Shown here one piece after another: positions 10,146 to 19,560 of a DNA stretch of 64,000 nucleotides. The first letter of the stretch is position 1; each line of letters starts with the position of its first letter. Under the pieces are notes generated by a model that saw nothing but the letters and a program-made list of their open reading frames with translations, did not search any database and was not told where the DNA came from. This stretch comes from Enterovibrio sp. JCM 19048 (lineage in GTDB: Bacteria; Pseudomonadota; Gammaproteobacteria; Enterobacterales; Vibrionaceae). The translations under genes were made by a program, and so were the position numbers. The DNA lies in NCBI GenBank assembly GCA_001310415.1, contig BAXE01000022.1, positions 1-64,000 of the forward strand, in the 5' to 3' direction.

Positions 10146-10641
10146 TCAGCTGGCCAGCGTGCGAACCGGCGTCATTTTTGCGCCGGTAAACGCCAGAATT
10201 TCTTCCAGTTCAGTGTGGATAGCCTGTTGCAGGCGCGACTCCGCTTTCATGCGTTCCATGTCGAAGCGCATACGGTCGCGTTTTTCGATCTGCTTGCGGG
10301 CATCACCACGCGGCATGTCTTTTACAACATCGTACAGTTCGTACAGTGCCGGAAAGCGGGTCGGAAAATCGACCGTTTGTCTCCCTGAAGGTGATCCATG
10401 ATCATGTATAACCGAATGGCTGCTTCTGACAAATCGCACTGCTCTTGCAGGGTCGCCATCGCAATCACATCCACACTCTCAATGATTTTCAGGTTACGCT
10501 GCTTGATGCTTCATTCATCGCCTTTTCCTGCATTTTGGTCTGCTGACGCAATTTCGCCAACAACCAGCCTGCATAGCCAGCCAACCCGAGAATAATGGCA
10601 CCACCCAGCGCCAACACACCTATCGGAAGAGTCTCCAACAC
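10146..10641 (-). CDS. DUF2489 family membrane-anchored protein (two frame breaks)
   Basis: The repaired frame encodes about 165 aa. An N-terminal membrane helix (VLALGGAIILGLAGYAGWL) is followed by a coiled-coil stretch and the DUF2489 core (FPALYELYDVVKDMPRGDAR, then KRDRMRFDMERMKAES). The GTG start at 10641 directly abuts the yihI TAA and has an AGGAG site. Breaks near 10508 and 10375 each fit loss of one A from an A run. The function of DUF2489 is unknown. The tight junction with yihI points to co-transcription. Confidence 0.75.
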
Positions 10642-11184
10642 TTACTCCTGATCAAATTTGAAGTTTTCAAACTCCGCCAGCAGATCATCATCACCACGGC
10701 GTTTGTTTTTCTTCGGTGCCTCTTGCTCTGACTCGTCTTCTTCAAACAAGCCAAGCTGCTTCATCAGCGCTTCGATGCGGTCCAGCTTCTGATCCACGTA
10801 CTGCTGCAGGCCAGCACCCAGCTTCTCGCCGTTTTCCAGGCGATCCAGCAACACATTCAATTGCGCATCATTTTCCAGCATCTCCAGCTCCTGCGCAGCG
10901 CTCAGGCGACGGGCCTTCTTCGCTTCTGCAGATTTTGGATGCGGCTTGGCTTCTACAACCAGCGCAACAGGCTTCTTACTGCCCAGACGTGGGTCACGCT
11001 GCGCCTGTGCCTGACGCTGCTGCTCGGTTTTGCCTTCAGAGTGGCGGGAGCCTGCTTTCAGGCCCTTGCGCTTGTTTTTACGCTTACGCGCCAGCGCGGC
11101 AATGTCATCTTTGCTCAGTGACTTGTCGTTATATTGCGCTGGACCTTCAGAGCCAACTTTGCGGCCTTTTTTCTTGCGGGTCAT
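10642..11184 (-). CDS. yihI: Der GTPase-activating protein YihI
   Basis: YihI stimulates the GTPase Der and so tunes 50S ribosome assembly. The 180-aa protein has a very basic, low-complexity N-terminus (MTRKKKGRKVGSEGPAQYND) and an acidic helical C-terminal half (DLLAEFENFKFDQE), the usual family layout. Its ATG overlaps the stop of the upstream methyltransferase by 4 nt (ATGA), and its stop touches the DUF2489 start, so the three genes form one operon. The frame is intact. Confidence 0.93.
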   Translation of the reverse strand: MTRKKKGRKVGSEGPAQYNDKSLSKDDIAALARKRKNKRKGLKAGSRHSEGKTEQQRQAQAQRDPRLGSKKPVALVVEAKPHPKSAEAKKARRLSAAQELEMLENDAQLNVLLDRLENGEKLGAGLQQYVDQKLDRIEALMKQLGLFEEDESEQEAPKKNKRRGDDDLLAEFENFKFDQE

Positions 11185-11902
11185 TCGTTTTTCTTCCTCA
11201 GTAAAATTACGTCGTTACCAACAAAGTCCACGTCAAGACCATCACGTTCGGCTAAAAACCTGAACGTTTCGCGACTGAAAAAACTCACGTGGGTTGGGTC
11301 ATTTTTGTAATGCCAGCTTTTGAAAGCATCGGCATCGATAACGAGTTTGGTCATGATGCTAACCAGCCACCGGGTTTCACCAAACTCAGTAATTGTCTCC
11401 ATTCCCTGTGAGGCATATAAAAGTGTTCAATCGCTTCGGTGCAGGTAACAAAATCGTAGGTTCGCTCCAATGCGCTGGTATTGGGCGCAAAATAGGGATC
11501 GTACACTGCCATTTCATGACCCGACTCGCTCAGCATGGCTGCCAGCGCTGGTCCGGGACCACACCCAAAGTCTAACCCCTGCAAGCCTGAAGAACCCATT
11601 TTTTCCATAAGCGGTGTCGCGAGACGGCTCAGGAACTGACGGTAACCTTGGTCTTCAACCACATTTTCGTGCTTATCGTAGACCGCTTTTTCTTCTTCCG
11701 GCGGCAGAAGACACGCTGGATCGGCAAAAACCAGTGCGCATGTTTCGCAACGGAAATACTGCCGCCGTTTATCCTGCTCGAAGAAGGAAACCGTCGCCGA
11801 CTGACAAAGCGGGCAAGTTAAGGCGTGTTCGTCTTTCAATTTCCGTACCTGTTGATGCCAGAGAAGGTGGTGATCAAGGCGCGCACTCTGCCATTGCCAC
11901 AC
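11181..11902 (-). CDS. Class I SAM-dependent methyltransferase (one frame break)
   Basis: The protein has an N-terminal zinc-ribbon-like part with two CxxC pairs (CPLC and CETC), then a methyltransferase fold. The SAM motif I is LDFGCGPGPALA, followed by MAVYDP, the acidic motif DFVTCTEAIEHF and KPGGWL. The zinc ribbon plus a class I fold suggests a small-molecule or tRNA/nucleotide methyltransferase; the substrate cannot be told. A missing G (GG to G) near 11354 splits the gene, and repair gives about 240 aa. The start is uncertain: a GTG at 11902, or a TTG near 11841. It precedes yihI with a 4-nt overlap. Confidence 0.8.
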
Positions 11903-11982
11903 TCAATCAAGAGTCAATGACACAGAGCTATTGGGGATTTCTGCACCAATTTGAATGGCGGAAATGTAACAGAAAGCTGAAT

Positions 11983-12342
11983 AAGAAAAAAGCGACAGGC
12001 AAAACCTGTCGCTCTATAGCGTTCTAATGAACGGATTTACCGTTTTCATCCCTAACAGTAATACCACATCCCGGTGAACAATTGTCCGTTTGCGCTTGGG
12101 CATCCTGCCGTTTTTATTCGAGTATTCACTCGCAACGTCCTGTCGTCATCACCGTCCTGGTGTGTGTCCTTCCTTCGTCCTGAAGGTGTCCATACAGAGT
12201 GTGAATCCGTCACACTGAATGCCATCCTGACAACACAACGTCCTGGTTTCTAAGGCTTTCCAAGCCAAAATCCGTTTGAATCCTGACCGCAACCCTGCGT
12301 AATCGTCCTGATTATCCCTTTCCGTGTCGTTATCCTGTCGAC
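11983..12342 (-). ncRNA. csrB: CsrB/CsrC-family regulatory RNA (CsrA sponge)
   Basis: On the minus strand this ~360-nt region starts with GTCGACAGG, the same 5' end as E. coli CsrB, and carries nine CAGGA motifs plus several further GGA motifs. Some are displayed in hairpin loops, for example CACC-AGGAC-GGTG and CTTC-AGGAC-GAAG. It ends with a strong terminator (11991-12013 plus T run). A -35-like TTGGCA and a -10-like TTATTT lie upstream with 17-nt spacing. No protein frame is present. Its place beside yihI and engB is where E. coli has csrC. It should sequester the translational regulator CsrA. Calling it csrB or csrC is a naming choice. Confidence 0.88.
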
Positions 12343-12537
12343 ATAAATAAGTTTACGCATAAGCCGGTGCCAAAACAGGTGATACCTCACACTTTGAAAA
12401 GGTCACCTTTTGAGCAACTCCATATCTCTATGAAATATAGAAACAAAACGCAAAAACCAGCAAGTTTTTAATCCACTTTCTTTCTACGGTATGGCTGATC
12501 GCTTACAAAGTTGTGAGAGAAAATCGCGGCTTAAACT
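12343..12537. promoter_or_regulatory. Upstream control region of the CsrB-like RNA
   Basis: This stretch holds the putative promoter just above 12342. At 12502-12507 there is a CTTACA half-site of the UvrY/GacA/VarA box (TGTAAG-N6-CTTACA), about 160 bp upstream of the predicted start. That is the distance at which UvrY binds E. coli csrB. The second half-site is poor, so this is only suggestive. Confidence 0.35.
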
Positions 12538-12563
12538 GAAAAAGGCAGCCTGAGCTGCCTTTT
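12538..12563 (-). terminator. Terminator of cytochrome c4 gene
   Basis: AAAGGCAGC pairs with GCTGCCTTT around loop CTGA, with a T run on the minus strand, 35 nt past the gene. Confidence 0.85.
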
Positions 12564-12598
12564 CTAATCACTTTAATAAGCCGTTGGTATGCGGGTTA

Positions 12599-13216
12599 TC
12601 AGTGCAGACCGCCGACGTATTTCGAAATCGCGTCGATTTCTTTGTCTGACAGTTTGGTTGCCACAATACGCATCATGCCGTTGAGGTCGTTGTTACGCTG
12701 ACCATCACGGAACGCGATGAGTTGCGCCTTGATATAGTCGGCGTGCTGGCCTGAGATTTTCGGAAAGCCAGACAATGGCGTGCCGTTACCGCGAGGGCCA
12801 TGACAGGCAACACATGCTGCTGTGCCGCGGTCTTTGTTACCGGCCATGTACAGTTCTTCCCCAATATCAATTGAAGATTCAGGTGTACTGCCAGGTTTAG
12901 CGGTTTGAGAGGCGAAGTAGGCAGCAAGATCTGCCATATCCTGTTCGTTCAGTGGTGCCACCATACCTGCCATCACGGCATTGTAGCGACCCTGCTCACC
13001 ACCGGTAGTGGCGCCGAGCTTAAATTCCTGAAGTTGTTTGAGCAGATATTTTTCATGCTGGCCGGCAAGTACTGGGTTGGCGGGAATGACGCTGTTACCG
13101 TCAGCACCATGACAAGCGGCACAAGTGGCTGATTTTGCTTTACCTGCTTCTGCATCGCCTTGAGCAAAGGCAGTAAAGCTCGCGAATAAAGTGAGTAGTA
13201 GCGCTAATCTCTTCAT
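12599..13216 (-). CDS. Dihaem cytochrome c4
   Basis: Cytochrome c4 is a periplasmic or membrane-associated electron carrier feeding terminal oxidases. The 205-aa protein has a signal peptide (MKRLALLLTLFASFTAFA) and two similar class I cytochrome halves. Each has a haem-binding CxxCH (CAACHG near residue 33 and CVACHG near residue 133) and a distal methionine region (AGMVAPL and LNGMMRIVA). ATG 13216 is chosen because it starts the signal peptide; the longer in-frame extension to 13288 is upstream sequence. The gene diverges from engB, an arrangement typical of Vibrionaceae. Confidence 0.92.
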   Translation of the reverse strand: MKRLALLLTLFASFTAFAQGDAEAGKAKSATCAACHGADGNSVIPANPVLAGQHEKYLLKQLQEFKLGATTGGEQGRYNAVMAGMVAPLNEQDMADLAAYFASQTAKPGSTPESSIDIGEELYMAGNKDRGTAACVACHGPRGNGTPLSGFPKISGQHADYIKAQLIAFRDGQRNNDLNGMMRIVATKLSDKEIDAISKYVGGLH

Positions 13217-13365
13217 GACATTCCATTTATAATTATCAAGCTTCCAATACCACGATGCCCACGCCATCATGATACAATCATCGAGCAAAAACCGAGCACG
13301 GTCATTTTACACAATTTCACATAAAAGTAATCAGTCGACTACATAAAGTCGAGACGGAGTTAACA

Positions 13366-14022
13366 GTGAATCCTTCACTCAACTATCGAAAAACCCACTT
13401 TATTACCAGCGCACCTGACATTCGACACCTGCCTCACGACACCGGGATCGAAGTCGCGTTTGCTGGCCGTTCAAATGCAGGGAAATCCAGTTCCATTAAC
13501 CGCCTCTGCGACCAGAAAAGCCTGGTGAAAACCAGTAAAACGCCAGGACGCACGCAGCTGATCAACCTGTTTAAAGTGGATGAAGGATGCCACATCGTTG
13601 ACTTGCCAGGATACGGCTACGCGCAAGTGCCCTTGGAGATGAAGAAAAAGTGGCAAAAATCGCTGGGCGAATATTTGCAAAAACGTGATCAACTCAAAGG
13701 TCTTGTGGTGCTGATGGACATTCGTCACCCACTGAAAGATCTGGATCAGGATTTAATCTTCTGGGCTGTTGACTGCAATTTGCCAGTCATGGCGCTGTTG
13801 ACCAAATGTGACAAGCTAAAAAGCGGTGCGCAAAAGGCTCAACTGGCAAAAGTCCGTGAAGCAGCGGTGGATTTTGGTGGTGATGTACAGGTCGAACTCT
13901 ACTCGTCACTGAAAGGGATCGGTGTCGACAAACTGCGTAAAAAGCTGGATGGCTGGTACCAGCCAATGCTGGCTGTTGACCTGCTGCCGGAAGATGGTGA
14001 GGCTGGCGAAAGTCAGGAGTAA
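13366..14022 (+). CDS. engB: Ribosome biogenesis GTP-binding protein EngB/YihA
   Basis: EngB (YihA/YsxC) is an essential small GTPase of 50S subunit assembly. The 218-aa frame is intact with G1 GRSNAGKSS, switch/G2 around KTPGRTQL, G3 DLPGYGYA, G4 TKCDKL and the late SSLKG (G5). The GTG start at 13366 has a CGGAG site. The C-terminus is acidic. A short CCCCACCT hairpin without a T run follows the stop (14041-14061). Confidence 0.96.
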   Translation: MNPSLNYRKTHFITSAPDIRHLPHDTGIEVAFAGRSNAGKSSSINRLCDQKSLVKTSKTPGRTQLINLFKVDEGCHIVDLPGYGYAQVPLEMKKKWQKSLGEYLQKRDQLKGLVVLMDIRHPLKDLDQDLIFWAVDCNLPVMALLTKCDKLKSGAQKAQLAKVREAAVDFGGDVQVELYSSLKGIGVDKLRKKLDGWYQPMLAVDLLPEDGEAGESQE

Positions 14023-14584
14023 CCCTCTGGATAATAAAAGCCCCACCTGTGAAGGTGGGGTAACGGGAGAGAAATAGGAGGTTCTTATAATCGTTATGGA
14101 TTTAGTGTCAGCGATAAACGCCAAACCCGCAAGCTAACCCTGCCCGAACATTCTTCATCTTCGCCTTAGTAATCAGGCATATAGTTATATCAACAAACAC
14201 AACACACTGATCTTTCTTGTGTTTGGTTGCTTCCGTCCAACTTATTTATCTTCGAAAAATATTAAACTTTTTGTATCAATTCTGCGTCATCCAAGATTGG
14301 AACTGAATTACAGGATTGATTGGATAAAAAAAGACCGCACTGATCACTCAGTCCGGCCATAAATAACGTGAGAGCACGATGCCTGACAATTGGTTTCAGG
14401 CGGCTCCATCACATCAAGAACAAGAAGCAGTCATCATTATAATGCTCTTGTCTTCAATTTAAAGTAATTACTCTAATTAAACGTAACAAAATACAACCAA
14501 GCCTTAAAATACACGCTTAAGGCTTTGTTTTTATTCAAGTATAAGATTCGAAGAATAGTGTTGGCAGGTGGGTGTATTGCACAA
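14023..14584. other. Gene-poor interval between engB and spf with two terminator-like hairpins
   Basis: No convincing protein frame is present. Hairpin 1 (about 14326-14362) is an imperfect stem followed by seven T residues on the minus strand. Hairpin 2 pairs 14499-14507 (AAGCCTTAA) with 14517-14525 and is followed by GTTTTTATT on the + strand. A palindromic ATTATAAT at 14436-14443 could be a -10 on either strand. A short structured transcript on the + strand ending near 14532 is possible but unproven. A 13-codon frame at 14096 behind an AGGAGG is probably chance. Confidence 0.35.
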
Positions 14585-14693
14585 TAAAAAATGCCCCGGT
14601 TGACATTCGTCAACCGGGGCTGCTGAATCAGCTAAATCCAATAACGTGAAACAAAAGGTCTGAAAGATAGAACATCTTACCTCTGTACCCTAC
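14585..14693 (-). ncRNA. spf: Spot 42 small RNA
   Basis: The minus strand from 14693 begins GTAGGGTACAGAGGTAAGAT and continues with the conserved TGTTCTATCTTTCAGACC block, nearly identical to E. coli Spot 42. It ends in a strong terminator (12-bp stem, 14593-14620, then a T run). Spot 42 is an Hfq-dependent RNA that represses carbon-catabolic mRNAs and is itself repressed by cAMP-CRP. Its position downstream of polA is the conserved one. Confidence 0.97.
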
Positions 14694-14803
14694 GTCTGTT
14701 ACTGTATATCAAATGCTCGATTAAGAAAACCCTTTACGTAGTTTTTTTCATCAAATTTAAAAATCTCGCGCCTTTTGTATTCACTTTGTTTCATCCAGGC
14801 GAT

Positions 14804-14832
14804 AAAAAAGCCTGTAAAAACAGGCTTTTTTC
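14804..14832. terminator. polA terminator
   Basis: AAAAAAGCCTG pairs with CAGGCTTTTTT around a TAAAAA loop, directly after polA on the minus strand; it is symmetric enough to work both ways. Confidence 0.85.
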
Positions 14833-14870
14833 GCATAGAAATTTAAGTCAAATCGTGAGTATTCTCTCAC

Positions 14871-17690
14871 TCAACAGGAGGGATTAGTGGCTTCGTCCCA
14901 GTTAACGCCGCTTCCAGAGTCTGCCACCAACGGAACTTCCAGCATCGCAGCCGATTCCATCAGTTTGGTGATCTGTTGTTCGACTTCCGACAAATGATCA
15001 GTTTCCACTTCCAGCACCAGTTCATCGTGTACCTGCATGATCAGGGCAACGCGTCCTGCCGGCTGTTGCTGGATCCACGCATCGACCAAAATCATCGCAC
15101 GTTTAATGATATCTGCTGCCGTACCCTGCATCGGGGCGTTAATTGCAGCACGTTCCGCGCCCTTACGGCGCATGGCGTTGCTAGACTTGATTTCCGGCAA
15201 GTGCAAACGACGGCCAAAGATGGTTTCCACATAACCTTGCTCTGCGGCCTGCAGTCGGGTGTTTTCCATATACTGGCGCACGCCAGGGTAACGCTCAAAG
15301 TAACGTTCCATATATTGCTGCGCTTCACCACGTGGAATGCCGAGCTGCTTCGCCAAACCAAATGCACTCATGCCGTAAATCAGGCCAAAGTTGATTGCCT
15401 TGGCGCGGCGACGCATTTCTGACGTCACATCGCTGATGTCGATCCCCATCACTTCAGCGGCAGTGGCCGCATGAATATCCTTGCCGTGGCGGAAAGCATC
15501 AATCAGGGCTTCGTCACCGGACAGGTGCGCCATAATGCGCAGTTCAATTTGCGAGTAGTCGACCGCCAGAATGGTTTTACCCGCAGGGGCGATAAATGCC
15601 TGACGGATACGACGGCCTTCTTCATTGCGGATTGGAATGTTCTGCAGGTTCGGATCGGTCGATGACAGACGGCCGGTTGCGGTGACAGCCTGATGGTAAG
15701 AAGTATGAACGCGGCCGGTCGCCGGTTTCACCATCTTCGGCAGCTTATCAGTGTAAGTGGATTTCAGTTTCGCCAGACCACGGTACTCCAGAATGCACTT
15801 TGGCAACGGATAGTCGAGCGCCAGCTCCTGCAGCACTTCTTCGTTGGTCGATGGGGTGCCAGACGGGGTTTTCTTCACGACCGGTAAGCCCATTTTCTCG
15901 AACAGGATTACCTGAAGCTGTTTCGGGGAGCTGAGGTTGAACTCTTCGCCCGCCAGTTCAAAAGCCTGCTTCTCCAGCTCATCGAGGCGGACAGCGATTT
16001 CTTTGGATTGCTTGGCCAACATTTCCGCGCTGATCAGCACACCATGGCGCTCCATGCGCGACAACACAGGCACCAGCGGCATTTCATACTGCTCGAAAAT
16101 GACTTTCAGTTTGTCGTCATTGTTGAGCTGCGCCATCAGGGCATTGTGCAGACGCAAGGTGACATCAGCATCTTCTGCGGCATACGGCGCCGCCTGATCC
16201 ATTTCAATCTGGTTGAAGGTCAGCTGCTTTTTACCCTTACCGGCAATCTCTTCAAAACTGATGCACTTATGCTGCAGGTAACGCATCGCCAGGCTGTCCA
16301 TGTCATGCTTACCCGCCACGCTGTTAAACACGTAGGACTCAAGCATGGTGTCGTAGGCGATGCCGCGCATTGCGATGTCGTAACGCGCCAATACACTAGC
16401 GTCATACTTGAGGTTTTGCCCCACTTTCAGCGCGCCAGCGTCTTCCAGCCACGCTTTCATCTGTGCCAGAACCCAATCGCGATCCAATTGTTTCGGCGCA
16501 TCCAGATAGTCATGGGTCAACGGCAGGTAAGCCGCTTCACCTTCTGCCACGGCGAAGGAAATACCCACCAAGTTGGCTTCCATGTAATCCAGGCTGTCGG
16601 TTTCAGTATCAAAGGCAACAACGTCGGTTTTACGCAGCTTTTCCATCCAGGCGTTAAACGCCTCTTCCGTCAGGATGGTTTCATATTTGCTGCGATCGAT
16701 AGCTGCCGCTTCAAAGCTTGGCGCTGTATTATCTGATGCAGACGGTGCAGCCGCGCTGCTTTGCGCTCTCGTGCCCGCACTTTCACCGATGGCATCAATG
16801 CCCGCCGCGCCATTTTGCGCTTCGGCCAGCCAGCGTTTGAAATTCAGCTCGGTGAACAACTCCACCAGCTTGTCGTTGTCTGCGGCACGGTTAGTCAGCT
16901 CTTCCGGTTTGAACGGCAGTTCACAGTCAAGCTTGATGGTGGCCAGCCGGTAAGAGAGGTACGCATTCTCTTTGTTCTCTTCCAGCTTCTTCGCCATGGT
17001 TTTTGAACCACGGAAGCCAAGATCGGCAATTTTGTCGAGGTTGGCATAAAGCTCTTCCAAACCACCGATGCCGGCGATCAGTGCCGTCGCAGTTTTCTCG
17101 CCTACGCCCGGCACGCCAGGAATGTTATCCACCTTATCGCCCATCAGTGCCAGATAGTCGATGATGTATTCTGGGCCAAAACCATATTTATCGTGCACAC
17201 CTTGCGGCGTCATGATCACATTGGTCATGGTGTTGATCAGGGTGACATTTTCGTCCACCAGCTGCGCCATGTCCTTATCACCGGTGCTGATCAGTACCGG
17301 CATGCCCGCTTTTGAACCCTGAGTCGCCAAAGTGCCGATAACGTCATCTGCTTCAACGCCTTCGATCACCAGCATCGGAAAACCCATGGCCTCGATGATC
17401 TGGTGCAGCGGCGCAATTTGACCGCGCAGGTCGTCCGGCATTGGCGGACGGTGGGCTTTATATTCCGGATACATGTCATCACGGAATGTTTTCCCCTTGG
17501 CGTCAAAAATCACCGCCACGTTGGATGCAGGGTATTGCTTTACCAGACTGCGCAACATGTTAACCACCCCGTAGACCGCGCCGGTTGGCTCGCCTTTGGC
17601 GTTAGTCAGATTTGGGGAGGCATGGTATGCACGGTAGAGGTAAGAGGAACCGTCGACCAGGATCAACGGGTTATCAGAAGTCGTCGCCAT
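14871..17690 (-). CDS. polA: DNA polymerase I
   Basis: Pol I fills gaps and removes RNA primers in replication and repair. The 939-aa frame is intact despite its length. The 5' nuclease domain starts [16 protein letters not shown] and carries DADDVIG-like acidic residues ([10 protein letters not shown]). The 3'-5' exonuclease motif I reads FDTETD, so proofreading is probably active. The polymerase domain shows motif A DYSQIELR, motif [14 protein letters not shown] and motif [11 protein letters not shown]. The start at 17690 ([14 protein letters not shown]) aligns with the family; the extension to 17771 is upstream DNA. spf follows downstream. Confidence 0.98.
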   Translation of the reverse strand: MATTSDNPLILVDGSSYLYRAYHASPNLTNAKGEPTGAVYGVVNMLRSLVKQYPASNVAVIFDAKGKTFRDDMYPEYKAHRPPMPDDLRGQIAPLHQIIEAMGFPMLVIEGVEADDVIGTLATQGSKAGMPVLISTGDKDMAQLVDENVTLINTMTNVIMTPQGVHDKYGFGPEYIIDYLALMGDKVDNIPGVPGVGEKTATALIAGIGGLEELYANLDKIADLGFRGSKTMAKKLEENKENAYLSYRLATIKLDCELPFKPEELTNRAADNDKLVELFTELNFKRWLAEAQNGAAGIDAIGESAGTRAQSSAAAPSASDNTAPSFEAAAIDRSKYETILTEEAFNAWMEKLRKTDVVAFDTETDSLDYMEANLVGISFAVAEGEAAYLPLTHDYLDAPKQLDRDWVLAQMKAWLEDAGALKVGQNLKYDASVLARYDIAMRGIAYDTMLESYVFNSVAGKHDMDSLAMRYLQHKCISFEEIAGKGKKQLTFNQIEMDQAAPYAAEDADVTLRLHNALMAQLNNDDKLKVIFEQYEMPLVPVLSRMERHGVLISAEMLAKQSKEIAVRLDELEKQAFELAGEEFNLSSPKQLQVILFEKMGLPVVKKTPSGTPSTNEEVLQELALDYPLPKCILEYRGLAKLKSTYTDKLPKMVKPATGRVHTSYHQAVTATGRLSSTDPNLQNIPIRNEEGRRIRQAFIAPAGKTILAVDYSQIELRIMAHLSGDEALIDAFRHGKDIHAATAAEVMGIDISDVTSEMRRRAKAINFGLIYGMSAFGLAKQLGIPRGEAQQYMERYFERYPGVRQYMENTRLQAAEQGYVETIFGRRLHLPEIKSSNAMRRKGAERAAINAPMQGTAADIIKRAMILVDAWIQQQPAGRVALIMQVHDELVLEVETDHLSEVEQQITKLMESAAMLEVPLVADSGSGVNWDEATNPSC

Positions 17691-17771
17691 AACGTTATAA
17701 GCTAACCGGATAATGATGGATGGGTTAGGATGCCACGACTTACCGCCACTGTTAACCTGAGATTTTGCCAA

Positions 17772-18162
17772 GCCGCTCCCGCTGGCACCGCAAATCTTTA
17801 CTTCCCCGGACCTGTGAATAAATGCCGTGATGCCGAAAACGCCTCGCCCCCACTGTGGATAAGTTTGTTGGTATTTATTTTCTCGCGTTTAGATCGATTT
17901 CATAAACGCCTTAGAACTTAAAATTAATTGCTTATTTTTTAATACTTTAAATGTAAGTCATTGATCATGATCAGGATCGATCGCCGATCATCTGTTGTGG
18001 AAAAAGAAATTCCCGATCGCTCCACCTCTGCGGAACAAATTTCTTTCCGTCAAATATCACTCTGTGATCCAGGTAGATTCATTTCCTCGCCGTTTTGTTC
18101 ATAAACTATCCTTCCATGGTCTAATTGGCAGACAAACAGACTCAACTATCGAGGAAGGGAAG
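17772..18162. promoter_or_regulatory. polA-elbB intergenic region with GATC cluster and DnaA box
   Basis: This divergent interval holds eight GATC (Dam) sites between 17892 and 18069, five of them within 17962-17989. It also holds a perfect DnaA box TGTGGATAA at 17854-17862, a near-match TGTGGAAAA at 17997-18005, and an AT-rich tract at 17920-17950. ATCACTCTGTGAT at 18057-18069 is a separate inverted repeat. Promoters for polA and elbB must also lie here. An origin role is unlikely this far from the usual mioC/mnmG locus, but the density of sites is unusual. Confidence 0.45.
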
Positions 18163-18812
18163 ATGAAAAAAGTAGCGGTGATTTTGTCAGGTTGTGGCTT
18201 CTATGATGGCGCAGAAATCCATGAATCCGTGCTGTCATTGCTGGCAATTGAGCAAAATGGCGCAAGCTGGCACTGCTTCGCCCCGGATATCGACCAGTTT
18301 CACGTGGTTAACCACGCTGCAGGCGAAGAAATGGCCACCAACCGGAACGTGCTGCAGGAATCTGCGCGCATTGCGCGTGGCAATATCCAGGCGATCAGCG
18401 AACTGAATCCCGATCATTTTGATGCACTGTTATTGCCCGGAGGCTTTGGCGTCGCCAAAAACCTCAGCTCTTTTGCATCAAAGGGGGTCAATCTGGATGT
18501 GGATGAAAACGTCCTACGGGTGTGTAAGGCATTCGCCACTGCCGAAAAGCCTGCAGGCTATATCTGCATTTCCCCGATACTGATCCCGTCGGTGTATGGC
18601 AATGGCGCCAAAGGCACTATCGGCAATGATCCGGAAGTCTCTGCGGCGTTCAATGCATGGGTGGCGAGCACATTGACTGCCCGGTGGATGATTTCGTGCT
18701 GGATCAAAGCCGTCGGCTGCTTTCCACCCCCGCCTATATGCTGGCAACCTCTGTCAGTGAGGCCAATGCAGGGATCAGCAAGCTGGTACAAAAACTGATC
18801 GATCTGGCGTGA
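18163..18812 (+). CDS. elbB: ElbB glyoxalase-like DJ-1/PfpI family protein (one frame break)
   Basis: ElbB (ElbA, YhbL) belongs to the DJ-1/PfpI superfamily. It has been linked to isoprenoid synthesis and has glyoxalase III activity in vitro. The start MKKVAVILSGCGFYDGAEIHE, the nucleophile region AGYICISP and the LLPGGFGVAKN loop are characteristic. ATG 18163 has a strong GAGGAAGGGA site. One A is missing from AA near 18658, after FNA, and repair gives 216 aa against 217 in E. coli. The downstream minus-strand hairpin belongs to RyhB. Confidence 0.92.
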
Positions 18813-18830
18813 TCGCCCACTTTCGATACA

Positions 18831-18947
18831 AAGAAAAAAGCGACGCCTAATTGGCGTCGCCTGCATCAGAAAATGCAAATAAACTTACTGGAAGCAATGT
18901 GAGCAATGTCGTGCGTTCAAGGGCAAAATGAGCCATTGCCCCGGAAC
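18831..18947 (-). ncRNA. ryhB: RyhB iron-stress small RNA
   Basis: On the minus strand, positions 18914-18894 read GCACGACATTGCTCACATTG(C) followed by TTCCAGTA. This is the conserved pairing core of RyhB. The RNA ends at a GCGACGCC/GGCGTCGC hairpin (18840-18860) plus a T run. A Fur box and a TATTAT -10 lie immediately upstream, so the start is near 18947 and the length about 117 nt. RyhB base-pairs with mRNAs of iron-using proteins and is made only when iron is scarce. In V. cholerae ryhB is also close to polA. Confidence 0.95.
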
Positions 18948-18955
18948 ACTTAAAT

Positions 18956-18974
18956 AATAACCATTCTCATTAGC
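18956..18974 (-). promoter_or_regulatory. Fur box of ryhB
   Basis: Read on the minus strand, GCTAATGAGAATGGTTATT matches the 19-bp Fur consensus at 14 positions. It overlaps the -10/-35 region of the RyhB promoter, the expected place for iron repression. Confidence 0.82.
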
Positions 18975-19009
18975 ATTTAGCAAGCATTCCAATCCTTTTT
19001 TCCCCAGAC

Positions 19010-19448
19010 TCAGTCTGCTGGTGTGATTTTCTTCACAAAATGCAGCCGGTATTGGTCAAGAGTGTCTTTCTTTTCCAGGTGCTCTACCTGGTAGTGGTTA
19101 TTCAGTAACAAACAGAGCATACCGGCAAAACAGTTGCGGGATTTTACCCGAAGGCTGGTATAGCCATGCTTGGCCACCCAGCGCTCCTGCGCATGCAGCA
19201 GGGCCTGTGCAATGCCGCGGCGGCGCCCGCTTTTGGTCACGCCACCCAGCCAGCTGTAAAAACAATCGTCATCCAACTGATAACCGATCTTCACGCCGCA
19301 AAGCTCACCGTCCAAGTCCGCCACCAATACCAGTGAGGCTTATCACCAATGCGCTTTTTCAGCGCATCCAGAGATTCCTTTTGCGCCAGTTCATCAATTT
19401 TATGGAGCACCTCTACGGCTTCTGCAGGGTGCCTTCTCGAATAATCAT
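19010..19448 (-). CDS. GNAT family N-acetyltransferase (two frame breaks)
   Basis: The repaired protein of about 146 aa has the GNAT fold: an N-terminal helix (EAVEVLHKIDELAQKESLDA), LVLVADLDGELCGVKIGY, and motif A GGVTKSGRRRGIAQALL (the Q/RxxGxG/A acetyl-CoA loop). Start ATG 19448 gives MIIREGTL. Breaks near 19420 (GG) and 19337 (TT) are one-base losses. The substrate is unknown. It is transcribed toward ryhB without an obvious terminator of its own in between. Confidence 0.8.
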
Positions 19449-19560
19449 GGGAATGTCCTTTATAGCGCCAAGACGCTCGTGGTTTCAGTATAGAAAACAT
19501 AAAAAAAGCCAGTCTTGCGACCGGCTCTCTTTCCCTCAATATCTTATCGCAAAATGGCGT

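Noticed and set aside
14096..14137. 13-codon frame behind an AGGAGG
   Set aside because: Too short, spacing is wide and there is no supporting context.
16008..16736. 242-codon frame on the + strand
   Set aside because: It is antisense to the intact polA gene; a shadow frame.
17854..18069. Chromosomal origin oriC
   Set aside because: Only one perfect DnaA box, no mioC/mnmG or dnaA neighbours, and in vibrios polA is far from the origin. Kept as an unusual cluster only.
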